Source: an uncultured Erysipelotrichaceae bacterium
GTDB taxonomy: Bacteria > Bacillota_I > Bacilli_A > RF39 > UBA660
NCBI GenBank assembly: GCA_902783215.1
Contig: CACZQD010000092.1
Location: 1 to 6,939, forward strand
Length of the DNA stretch: 6,939 nucleotides
Reading direction: 5' to 3'
The translations under genes were made by a program, and so were the position numbers. Below are positions 1 through 6,484 of this stretch, piece by piece. Position 1 is the first letter of the stretch. The number at the start of each line of letters is the position of its first letter. The notes under the pieces were generated by a model, which saw only the letters and a list, made by a program, of their open reading frames with translations, was not told the DNA's origin and did not search any database.

Positions 1-25
1 AAAAAAAGATGATTACTCACCTTTT
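1..25 (-). terminator. Probable intrinsic terminator of tig, containing the stop codon
   Basis: On the minus strand the last codons of tig and the bases after them form a 9-bp stem. AAAAGGUGA (25 to 17) pairs with UCAUCUUUU (12 to 4) with one G-U wobble. The loop is GUAA, a GNRA-type tetraloop, and it contains the UAA stop codon. A run of seven U begins in the 3' arm and reaches the window edge, so it may be longer. The stem is AU-rich, so strength is uncertain. The GGTGA could be read as a ribosome binding site for a next gene, but no ATG, GTG or TTG lies at a suitable distance inside the window. Confidence 0.6.
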
Positions 26-1272
26 ATTATATCGAATGCTTTACGAACTTCTAAATCATATTTAATATAGTCAATATTGTCACCATATTCTTTTCTTACT
101 TCTTCTTTAGTCATATTATATTTTTTAGCAAGTTCATCAATTCTTTCATCGATTTCTTTATCTGATACTTCAATTTTTTCTTCTTTTACTATTTCATCTA
201 AAATTAAACGATATTTAATTCTTTTTTCTGCTTCTTCTTTATATTGTTCTTTTAATTTTACTTCATCAGAACCTGTCATTTGATAGAATTGTTCAATACT
301 AATTCCTTGCATAGCAATATGATCAGCAAATTGATGTACCATACGATGTGATTCTTCATCAATCATTGTATCTGGAATATCTATTTCTGTTTCCTTAGCT
401 ATTGCTTCTAGTAATTGATCATTATATTTTTCTTCAACTTCTGATTCTTTTCTTGTTTTAATATTTTCTTTTACTTGTTTTGATAATTCTTCTTTAGTTT
501 CGATACCTTCCATGCCTAAATCTTCAAAGAATTCTTTATCTAATTCAGGTAATTTAATTGTTTTAACTTCTTCTACTTTTACCTTAAATACTACTGGTTG
601 TCCTTTTAATTCTTCGACATGGTAGTCTTTAGGGAAAGAAAGTTCTACATCTTTTTCATCACCTGCTTTTAATCCTATTAATTGATCTTCAAATCCAGGG
701 ATAAATGAATTAGAACCAATTTCTAGTGGATAGTTTTCTCCCTTTCCACCTTCAAATGCTACACCGTCTTTAAATCCTTCAAAGTCAATTACAGCAATAT
801 CACCTTTTTCAATTTTTCCTTCTTTGACAACATTTTCCTTGTATTGTTCACGCATATGATCAATTTCTTCATCAATTTCTTTTTTAGTTACTTTAACTTC
901 TTCTTTCTTGATACCTAATCCTTTATATTTACCAAGTTTTACTTCTGGTTTTAAAGTTAAAGTAAAGACATATTCAATATATTTTTCATCAATACTTTTA
1001 ATATCAGCAAGTGGTTGAGCAGCAATTTGCAAATCTTTATTTTCTTCAATCATTTGAGCATATGCATCATCAATACACTTTTCAGCAGCTTTCATAAATA
1101 AAGATTCAATCCCATATTTTTTTAGGAATACTGATTTAGGTGCTTTTCCTTTTCTAAAGCCATCTATTTCAGTATTTTTATTTACTTCTTTAAATGTATC
1201 ATCTAAAGCTTTAGCCCATTTTTCTCCTTCAATTTTAATTACAACTTCTTTTATATTTTTACTTTTTTTCAT
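13..1272 (-). CDS. tig: Trigger factor, ribosome-associated chaperone and prolyl isomerase
   Basis: Trigger factor docks on ribosomal protein L23 at the exit tunnel and shields nascent chains in the cytoplasm. The product is 419 aa, close to the family's usual 430. The N-terminal ribosome-binding domain carries the signature GFRKGKAP at residues 38-45. An FKBP-type peptidyl-prolyl isomerase domain spans about 156-238 (GDIAVIDFEG, then IGSNSFIPGFEDQL). A charged helical C-terminal chaperone domain follows. An upstream in-frame ATG at 1287 is rejected as the start. The GGAGGG at 1277-1282 lies inside that extension, 4 nt before the ATG at 1272, and the predicted transcription start is itself near 1287. 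The gene is separated from rpe by 53 nt and has its own promoter. In many Firmicutes clpX or lon follows tig; that side is outside the window. Confidence 0.96.
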   Translation of the reverse strand: MKKSKNIKEVVIKIEGEKWAKALDDTFKEVNKNTEIDGFRKGKAPKSVFLKKYGIESLFMKAAEKCIDDAYAQMIEENKDLQIAAQPLADIKSIDEKYIEYVFTLTLKPEVKLGKYKGLGIKKEEVKVTKKEIDEEIDHMREQYKENVVKEGKIEKGDIAVIDFEGFKDGVAFEGGKGENYPLEIGSNSFIPGFEDQLIGLKAGDEKDVELSFPKDYHVEELKGQPVVFKVKVEEVKTIKLPELDKEFFEDLGMEGIETKEELSKQVKENIKTRKESEVEEKYNDQLLEAIAKETEIDIPDTMIDEESHRMVHQFADHIAMQGISIEQFYQMTGSDEVKLKEQYKEEAEKRIKYRLILDEIVKEEKIEVSDKEIDERIDELAKKYNMTKEEVRKEYGDNIDYIKYDLEVRKAFDIIKGE

Positions 1273-1276
1273 ATTT

Positions 1277-1282
1277 CCCTCC
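1277..1282 (-). promoter_or_regulatory. Ribosome binding site that fixes the tig start
   Basis: Minus-strand GGAGGG lies 4 nt upstream of the ATG at 1272-1270. It sits within the five codons that the longer reading frame would add, so it supports the shorter protein. Confidence 0.85.
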
Positions 1283-1293
1283 AACAATGTAAT

Positions 1294-1322
1294 AGTATAT
1301 AATAATTTTATTTATTAATCAA
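1294..1322 (-). promoter_or_regulatory. Sigma-A-type promoter for tig
   Basis: The minus strand shows TTGATT (1322-1317), a 17-nt spacer, and TATACT (1299-1294). These match the housekeeping consensus at 4/6 and 5/6 positions. The -35 box starts just 3 nt after the rpe stop codon. Transcription would begin near 1287, giving a leader of about 15 nt. No terminator hairpin is visible between rpe and tig, so read-through from the upstream operon is also possible. Confidence 0.7.
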
Positions 1323-1325
1323 GTA

Positions 1326-1958
1326 TTATTTTAGTATTTTATTAATTTGATCTTGATAATTATCTGTTTTAGTAATATAACTTCCAACAACAACCATATC
1401 AGCACTTGATAACATATCTATGTTAGTATTATTAATACCACCATCTACTTCAATAATATAATTGTAGTTTTGATTATTTTTTATTTCTTTTAATTCATTA
1501 ACTTTTTTTATACTATCTATAATAAATTCTTGTCCTCCAAATCCTGGTTCAACACTCATAACTAATACTAAATCAATTAAGCCTAAATAAGGTATTATTC
1601 TATCCACACCAGTATTGGGTTTTATAGATAAACCAACTTTTATATTAAAAGATTTAATATAATTAATCATTTCTTTTATATTATCTCCTGCTTCGAGATG
1701 AAATGTTATATACTCTGGATTTAAATCCTTATAAACATCAACATATTTTTTAACATCTTTAACCATTAAATGAACATCTTTTTTCTTTTGAAAATTTTTT
1801 AACGTATTATTAATAATCTCATAATTTGGTGTGATATTCGGAACAAATATATTATCCATAATATCACAATGAAGATAATCACAAGATGTATTATTTAATT
1901 TATCGATAACTTTATCTAAATTATCAATTGATGATAAATATGATACTGATATTTTCAT
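1326..1958 (-). CDS. rpe: Ribulose-phosphate 3-epimerase
   Basis: This enzyme interconverts D-ribulose 5-phosphate and D-xylulose 5-phosphate in the pentose phosphate pathway. At 210 aa it is slightly shorter than the usual 215-230, and it is a TIM barrel. Expected metal and catalytic residues are present: H30 and D32 in LHCDIMDNIFVPN, H63 in VHLMV, and D172 in VDGGIN (171-176). The phosphate-side loop MSVEPGFGGQ is at 134-143. The N-terminal strand is divergent: the usual PSILSAD reads VSYLSSI (5-11). The ATG at 1958 is preceded by AAAGGTGA, which overlaps the rsgA stop; the genes are 4 nt apart. Position after rsgA matches the conserved Firmicutes order and favours Rpe over the related allulose-6-phosphate epimerase, which cannot be excluded from sequence alone. 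Confidence 0.93.
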   Translation of the reverse strand: MKISVSYLSSIDNLDKVIDKLNNTSCDYLHCDIMDNIFVPNITPNYEIINNTLKNFQKKKDVHLMVKDVKKYVDVYKDLNPEYITFHLEAGDNIKEMINYIKSFNIKVGLSIKPNTGVDRIIPYLGLIDLVLVMSVEPGFGGQEFIIDSIKKVNELKEIKNNQNYNYIIEVDGGINNTNIDMLSSADMVVVGSYITKTDNYQDQINKILK

Positions 1959-1962
1959 TTTC

Positions 1963-1970
1963 TCACCTTT
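1963..1970 (-). promoter_or_regulatory. rpe ribosome binding site overlapping the rsgA stop codon
   Basis: Minus-strand AAAGGTGA contains the rsgA stop TGA and lies 4 nt before the rpe ATG. Termination of rsgA therefore occurs on the site where rpe initiates, a layout typical of translational coupling. Confidence 0.75.
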
Positions 1971-2787
1971 TCTCTATAAATTTAAGATAGTTATCGTATC
2001 TAGACTTCAGTATTGTACCATCATTCACTTTATCTTTAACGGAACAATTTGTTTCTGTATTGTGCATACAATCTTTATATTCACAAGTATCACGATAGTT
2101 ATTAAATTCAATAAAATTATCCCTAATATCACTTTTAGACATTTCACTAAAATCTATTTTAGAAAACCCTGGAGTATCAGCTATTAACCCATCTAAACAT
2201 TCTATTAATTCAACATGTCGTGTGGTATGTCGACCACGGCCTAAAGCTTGAGATACTTCTCCTGTTTTTAAATTTAATGAACTATCTAATTTATTTAATA
2301 ATGTACTTTTTCCAGCTCCACTTTGGCCAACAAAAACTGTTACTTTATTTTTAAATATTTCTTTAATAATCAAATCTGTATATACAGAATATCCAATGCT
2401 TTGATAATAATTAATATATGTTTTTATAATTTCTAACTCTGAATCATTTAATAAATCTAACTTTGATACATATATAATTGGTTTAATATTATTAAATTCA
2501 ATAATAGCAAGCAATCTATCTAAAAGATCAAGAGAAAAGCTAGGGATAGTTGTACTCATAACAATTACAGCTTGATCAACGTTAGCAATTACTGGTCTAA
2601 CTAAACTGTTTTGTCGCTTTTCAATATCCATTATGTAGCATTTTTCAACATCGATTAAAACATTATCTCCTACCATTGGAGTAAGTTTCATATCACGAAA
2701 CTTTCCTCTAGCTTTACATACATATAATTTATCTTTTACTTTGACTGTATAGTCATTACTTATTTGTTTTACAATTTTCCCTATCAT
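1963..2787 (-). CDS. rsgA: Ribosome small subunit-dependent GTPase RsgA (YloQ/CpgA type)
   Basis: RsgA is a circularly permuted GTPase that acts in late 30S subunit maturation. The 274-aa product has an N-terminal OB-fold (about 1-70), then the permuted G domain in the order G4 SKLD (108-111, a variant of NKxD), G1 GQSGAGKST (154-162), G2 GRGRHTTR (183-190) and G3 DTPG (204-207). A zinc-binding C-terminal domain has the CxxxxCxHxxxxxC pattern (C235, C240, H242, C248). The reading frame also contains an upstream TTG (2799) and ATG (2793). I chose the ATG at 2787 because the family begins near M-x-GKI, because a weak GGGA lies 6 nt before it, and because it forms a TAATG overlap with the prkC stop. 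The loop between G4 and G1 is about 8 residues shorter than I recall in B. subtilis and shows no G5 SAK-like motif. Confidence 0.94.
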   Translation of the reverse strand: MIGKIVKQISNDYTVKVKDKLYVCKARGKFRDMKLTPMVGDNVLIDVEKCYIMDIEKRQNSLVRPVIANVDQAVIVMSTTIPSFSLDLLDRLLAIIEFNNIKPIIYVSKLDLLNDSELEIIKTYINYYQSIGYSVYTDLIIKEIFKNKVTVFVGQSGAGKSTLLNKLDSSLNLKTGEVSQALGRGRHTTRHVELIECLDGLIADTPGFSKIDFSEMSKSDIRDNFIEFNNYRDTCEYKDCMHNTETNCSVKDKVNDGTILKSRYDNYLKFIEKR

Positions 2788-4679
2788 TAACATTCCCAAT
2801 TAGCTATTAAAGTTATATCCGATTTAACAGCTTTCGTAAAGTTATATTTTACTTTATTTAAATACCAACCTTTAAAAATACATTCATCTTTTGTTGGTTC
2901 TAAAGGTTCATCAGCTGTTTCTCCACTATTAACTGTTTGACTTTTAATTGAACCCGTACCACCATTTAAATTGAATTTAACTGTAAATGTTTGCATCTTT
3001 GCAATTGTAATATCTAAAGTCTGACCTTTTTCAAGTTCACTTCCTGCTGTTCTACTTTGATCAATAATCGCACCATCTGCTTTATCAGTTGTCGCTTTTT
3101 CTTTAAAGTTACAAGTAATACCATTATCACTACAGAAAGTTTCTACTTGACTTCTTGAATAATTTTGATTAACAAAATCTGGATAAAGTGTGACTAATGT
3201 TGCATAAGTAAGTTCAATAGTTTCTCCTGACTTAGCTTTTTGACCTACACTAATACTTTGACTTATAATAGCATTTTCCTTAATTGAAGAATCTTTAGAA
3301 ATCTTTTCAGCAGTTGCTTTAACTACTAATCCAGCTTTTTCTAATTTTTTAGTTACCTCTTCAACATCTTGACCTACATAGTCTTCAATTTTTACTGTTT
3401 TTTCACCTTTAGAAATAGTAATAGTTACAGTAGAACCTTTTTTCACTTTACGTTTTTCTTTTGGTCTAACATTTATAACTTTATCTTTTTTATATTTTTC
3501 ACTATATTGTTTTTTTTCTTTAACATTGAGTCCTAAATCTTCTAATTTTTCTTCAACCAAATCATAATCTTTTCCTACTAAATGATCTGGAATTTGAACC
3601 AATGTATTAGTATTTTTAGCAACAATAATAGTTGTGATAATACCAAGTAAAACAACACCAGCAATTATTGCCCCAATAATCGCACCTTTCTTAGGCTTTC
3701 TTTTTTTATTTTGAGGATTTATATCTTCTTCTGGTTCTTCAAAATTAGCAGATCTTTCTCTTCTTGTATTTAACTCTTTTAAATTAGGCATTACTTTCGT
3801 ATCATCTAAATCATTTTCAGGATATCTATATGTTATACGTGCCTCATCTTTCTTTAAAGGATCTAAAGCTGTTTTAACATCTTCATACATATCCACAACT
3901 GAATCATAACGATTTTTTGGATTTTTTGCACATGCTTTTAATATGATGTTTTCAACACTTTGAGGAATCATATCATTATATTCTCTCACACTAGGTATTG
4001 GCTTTTTCATCTGTTTAATAGCAATTTCTACAGCATTATCACCCTTAAATGGTAATTTGCCTGTAAGCAATTCATACATTAATATACCTAATGAATATAT
4101 ATCACTTTTCATTGTTGAACCAGATCCATTTGCTTGTTCTGGTGGAAGATAATGAACTGAACCCATAACTGAATTAGTTTGTGTAAGTTCATTACTATTC
4201 AGTGCCATAGCAATTCCAAAATCAGTTATTTTAACACGTCCATCTTCTAAAAACATTACATTCTGTGGTTTTATATCACGATGAATAATATAACTATCAT
4301 GGGCACAAGCAACAGCTGATGTTAATTGTGACATTATATCTAGTACTTCTGGTAGTGTTAAAGCACCACGTTTTTTAATTAAACTTTTTAACGTTTTACC
4401 ACTTATATATTCCATAACAATAAAATAACGTCCTTTATCTTCACCAACATCATACATCTCCACAATATTTGGATGCTTTAAAGAACTGGCAGCATTAGCT
4501 TCTCTTTGAAATCGACGAACAAATTTTTCATCATCTGCTAAATCTCCCCTTAATATTTTTACTGCTACTTCTCTTTCTAAAATAGTATCATAAGCTAAAT
4601 AAACATTAGCCATTCCACCTTCACCGATCGTTTTTATTATCTTATAGCGATCATCGATTAATTCTCCTCTTTGTACCAT
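2787..4679 (-). CDS. prkC: PASTA-domain Ser/Thr kinase PrkC with a C-terminal InlB B-repeat
   Basis: This is a membrane eukaryote-like kinase of the PrkC/StkP/PknB family, which senses muropeptides or lipid II outside and phosphorylates proteins inside. The 630-aa product has these parts. The kinase domain spans about 12-272, with glycine loop GEGGMANVY (19-27), K41 in VAVK, E60, HRDIKPQN (133-140), DFG (153-155) and GSVHYLPPEQ (173-182). An acidic-to-basic juxtamembrane linker follows, then one membrane segment (about 333-354) after KKRKPKK. Three PASTA repeats follow at about 358-424, 426-493 and 494-560. An InlB B-repeat-like module (about 564-629) has FNLNGGTG, FKGWYLN and LIANW. B. subtilis PrkC has an Ig-like domain at this last position. 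All catalytic residues are present. The ATG is 1 nt after the stp stop, with AAGGAGG (4689-4695) inside stp. Four cysteines lie outside the membrane: C516, C523, C600 and C630. Confidence 0.96.
   Translation of the reverse strand: MVQRGELIDDRYKIIKTIGEGGMANVYLAYDTILEREVAVKILRGDLADDEKFVRRFQREANAASSLKHPNIVEMYDVGEDKGRYFIVMEYISGKTLKSLIKKRGALTLPEVLDIMSQLTSAVACAHDSYIIHRDIKPQNVMFLEDGRVKITDFGIAMALNSNELTQTNSVMGSVHYLPPEQANGSGSTMKSDIYSLGILMYELLTGKLPFKGDNAVEIAIKQMKKPIPSVREYNDMIPQSVENIILKACAKNPKNRYDSVVDMYEDVKTALDPLKKDEARITYRYPENDLDDTKVMPNLKELNTRRERSANFEEPEEDINPQNKKRKPKKGAIIGAIIAGVVLLGIITTIIVAKNTNTLVQIPDHLVGKDYDLVEEKLEDLGLNVKEKKQYSEKYKKDKVINVRPKEKRKVKKGSTVTITISKGEKTVKIEDYVGQDVEEVTKKLEKAGLVVKATAEKISKDSSIKENAIISQSISVGQKAKSGETIELTYATLVTLYPDFVNQNYSRSQVETFCSDNGITCNFKEKATTDKADGAIIDQSRTAGSELEKGQTLDITIAKMQTFTVKFNLNGGTGSIKSQTVNSGETADEPLEPTKDECIFKGWYLNKVKYNFTKAVKSDITLIANWEC
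2793..2990 (-). other. InlB B-repeat (Listeria-Bacteroides repeat) module at the PrkC C-terminus
   Basis: Residues 564-629 of PrkC show the order expected of this beta-grasp-like repeat. There is a V-K-F-N-L-N-G-G-T-G strand and turn, a PLEPTKDECIFKGWYLN segment with the GWY core, and a closing DITLIANW strand. In known proteins the repeat occurs on surface-exposed Gram-positive proteins, often many times; here there is a single copy. The assignment is by motif recognition, not a profile search. Confidence 0.8.
2794..2797 (-). promoter_or_regulatory. Weak ribosome binding site for rsgA inside the prkC end
   Basis: Minus-strand GGGA is 6 nt upstream of the ATG at 2787. It is much weaker than the sites before stp, prkC, rpe and tig, which suggests that rsgA depends on translation of prkC through the TAATG overlap. 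Confidence 0.45.
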
Positions 4680-4680
4680 A

Positions 4681-5415
4681 CTAATCTTCCTCCTTATTTA
4701 AATAAGCTATCGATATATTATCGCTACCCCCACGATTATTAGCTTTAAAAACTAATTTTTCTAATTGTTGTTCAATAGGAACTTTTTCTTTTAATACCTT
4801 CATTATTTGATCATCATCTAACATATTAGTTAGACCATCACTACACAAAAATATTCCTTGAACTCCTAATTCAACATTAAAAATATCCATTTCAACATCT
4901 GTTGAAGCTCCTAGAGCTTTCATTAAAACATTTTTCTTTGGATGATTTTTAGCTGCCTCTTCTGTAATTTCACCTGATTTCACCAGTAAATTAACTAATG
5001 TATGATCAATAGTAATTTTATGAAGTTTATTATTTTTAATAACATATCCCGATGAATCACCTATATTACCAATTAGCAAAAATGATGGTGTGAGAACAGA
5101 TAAAACCATCGTTGTTCCCATTCCTGTACTCTCTGGGTGCAGGGAAACATATTTATAAATAAGTGCATTAGCTTCTTTTACTACACCTTGAATCCAGTTT
5201 ATACAATCTTCTTTATTCCCAACACTACTAATTTCTTTAAAACGAGTTGCAATATGAGTAATAGCAATACTAGATGCTACTTCTCCATCTTTATGTCCAC
5301 CCATTCCATCGGCAACTACCATTAGATATTCGCCATTATCATTTTCAATAATAACAACACTATCCTCATTTCGTTCTCGAACCCTTCCAGGATCAGTTAA
5401 ATAACAATATTTCAT
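4681..5415 (-). CDS. prpC: PP2C-family Ser/Thr protein phosphatase (PrpC/Stp)
   Basis: This is a cytoplasmic metal-dependent phosphatase that removes phosphate from the partner kinase PrkC and its substrates. At 244 aa it has the standard length of the bacterial single-domain PP2C family. Motifs in order are RERNEDS (12-19), VADGMGGH (34-41, with metal ligand D36), TGMGTT (97-102), GDSSGY (119-124), SDGLT (192-196, with D193) and GGSDNIS (229-235, with D232). The usual GDSRxY motif has Ser in place of Arg at residue 122. The ATG overlaps the rlmN stop as ATGA, with GAGGAGGG just upstream inside rlmN. The next gene is the kinase, 1 nt away, which is the standard pairing in Firmicutes. The symbol stp is used in other species. 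Confidence 0.96.
   Translation of the reverse strand: MKYCYLTDPGRVRERNEDSVVIIENDNGEYLMVVADGMGGHKDGEVASSIAITHIATRFKEISSVGNKEDCINWIQGVVKEANALIYKYVSLHPESTGMGTTMVLSVLTPSFLLIGNIGDSSGYVIKNNKLHKITIDHTLVNLLVKSGEITEEAAKNHPKKNVLMKALGASTDVEMDIFNVELGVQGIFLCSDGLTNMLDDDQIMKVLKEKVPIEQQLEKLVFKANNRGGSDNISIAYLNKEED
4689..4695 (-). promoter_or_regulatory. Strong prkC ribosome binding site inside the stp 3' end
   Basis: Minus-strand AAGGAGG encodes part of the last residues of the phosphatase (KEED) and lies 9 nt upstream of the prkC ATG. It links expression of the kinase to its phosphatase. Confidence 0.8.
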
Positions 5416-6434
5416 AAGCCCTCCTCATAATTAGATCTTAATTGACCACAAGCAGCACTAACTTTACTTCCAAATTCTCTTCTTATTGTAACATTTATTT
5501 TATCTTTTTTCAATGCATCATAAAACTTTAATATCATTTCTTTAGAAGATTTTTTAAATTCAATATGACTAGTCTCATTATAAGGAATTAAATTAACATA
5601 ACAATTAATACCACGAAGTAATTTAGCTAACTCTATCGCACACTCTAAGCTATCATTCACACCTCGAAGCATAATATATTCAAATGTAACACGTCTATTA
5701 GTTTTTTTAATATACTCCTTAACAGTATCAATTAATTGTTCAATAGGATATACCTTATTAATATTCATTATTTTATTACGTATTTCGTTATTTGGAGCGT
5801 GTAAGCTAATAGCCAAATTAACCTGCTTATCATAATTCATAAATTCTTTTATTTTAGGAACAATACCACAAGTTGAAATAGTAATATGACGACTACCTAA
5901 AGCAATACCCTTAGGATGATTAATAATATCAATAAACTTAATAACATTATCATAATTATCAAAAGGTTCCCCAATACCCATTAAAACAAGATGACTAATT
6001 CTTTTATTAACCATTTTTTCTATCTGTAATATCTGTAAAACCATTTCATATGCATCTAAATTACGAACTTTTTTTAAACGACCACTCTCACAAAATGCAC
6101 ACCCCATATTGCACCCTACTTGAGTTGAAATACATAAACTATTACCATAATCGTGGTTCATCAATACAGCTTCAATTCTATTCCCATCAAAAAGTTCAAA
6201 TAAAAACTTAGAAACATCAACATCATCTAAACGTTTAATTAGCTTTAACATATCCATATTATAATTAATCTTTAAAAGATCAATAGTCTCCTTACTAATA
6301 TTTCTCATATCATCAAAATTACTAATTCTTTTATCATATAACCACTCATATATCTGTTTAGCTTTAAACTTTTTCATTCCATTACTTTCTAAAAACATCT
6401 CTAAATCTTCAATACTTTGTCCATAAATATTCAT
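5412..6434 (-). CDS. rlmN: Dual-specificity RNA methyltransferase RlmN (23S A2503 / tRNA A37)
   Basis: RlmN is a radical-SAM enzyme that makes 2-methyladenosine at A2503 of 23S rRNA and A37 of some tRNAs. The 340-aa product has an N-terminal helical accessory domain (about 1-85), including FKAKQIYEWLY. The radical-SAM iron-sulfur motif CNMGCAFC has C108, C112 and C115. The two mechanistic cysteines are present: C101 in SLCIST, seven residues before the cluster as in E. coli C118, and C329 in AACGQLR, equivalent to C355. Also seen are GIGEPFDNYDNV (153-164), TISTCGIVP, LAISLHAP (207-214) and VNLIPYN. After the cluster the sequence is ESGRLKKVRNL rather than the more common ASTLGGL or ATGKMGF forms. 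The start has a strong site AGAGGTGA 3 nt upstream and a promoter just before it. Cfr is less likely, given the RlmN-type operon context. Confidence 0.95.
   Translation of the reverse strand: MNIYGQSIEDLEMFLESNGMKKFKAKQIYEWLYDKRISNFDDMRNISKETIDLLKINYNMDMLKLIKRLDDVDVSKFLFELFDGNRIEAVLMNHDYGNSLCISTQVGCNMGCAFCESGRLKKVRNLDAYEMVLQILQIEKMVNKRISHLVLMGIGEPFDNYDNVIKFIDIINHPKGIALGSRHITISTCGIVPKIKEFMNYDKQVNLAISLHAPNNEIRNKIMNINKVYPIEQLIDTVKEYIKKTNRRVTFEYIMLRGVNDSLECAIELAKLLRGINCYVNLIPYNETSHIEFKKSSKEMILKFYDALKKDKINVTIRREFGSKVSAACGQLRSNYEEGL
5419..5424 (-). promoter_or_regulatory. stp/prpC ribosome binding site inside the rlmN end
   Basis: Minus-strand GGAGGG lies 3 nt before the ATG at 5415 and encodes the EEG residues at the end of RlmN. 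The stop and start overlap as ATGA. Confidence 0.75.
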
Positions 6435-6437
6435 GCG

Positions 6438-6445
6438 TCACCTCT
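6438..6445 (-). promoter_or_regulatory. rlmN ribosome binding site
   Basis: Minus-strand AGAGGTGA lies 3 nt upstream of the ATG at 6434-6432. It is the only good site near the 5' end of this frame and supports the chosen start. Confidence 0.75.
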
Positions 6446-6455
6446 AACTATAAAG

Positions 6456-6484
6456 ATTATACTATAAATTCATTATTTTATAAA
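6456..6484 (-). promoter_or_regulatory. Sigma-A-type promoter for the rlmN-stp-prkC-rsgA-rpe operon
   Basis: The minus strand has TTTATA (6484-6479), a 17-nt spacer, and a perfect TATAAT (6461-6456). The -35 box matches TTGACA at 4/6. Transcription would begin near 6449, leaving a very short leader before the ribosome binding site. The stretch from 6485 to 6612 upstream is AT-rich; I see no gene, riboswitch or conserved RNA in it. Confidence 0.65.

Noticed and set aside
77..283. Plus-strand open frame opposite tig
   Set aside because: It lies wholly inside the well supported trigger factor gene, is rich in Ser/Phe/Leu as expected from antisense of a Glu/Lys-rich gene, and has no supporting context.
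1273..1287. Five-codon N-terminal extension of trigger factor (MLEGN)
   Set aside because: The extension contains the GGAGGG ribosome binding site and begins about at the predicted transcription start; the ATG at 1272 fits the family start.
1288..1325. Terminator between rpe and tig
   Set aside because: There is no stable inverted repeat, only scattered A/T runs; the interval is occupied by the tig promoter.
2788..2799. TTG or ATG starts upstream of the chosen rsgA start
   Set aside because: Neither has a ribosome binding site at a good distance, and homologues begin near M-x-GKI, which matches the ATG at 2787.
2785..2800. Possible frameshift joining prkC and rsgA
   Set aside because: Both proteins are complete at their ends, and TAATG with three consecutive stops is a normal overlapping-gene junction.
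5137..5325. Plus-strand open frame opposite the phosphatase gene
   Set aside because: It overlaps conserved PP2C coding sequence and shows no recognisable protein features; it is an antisense shadow.
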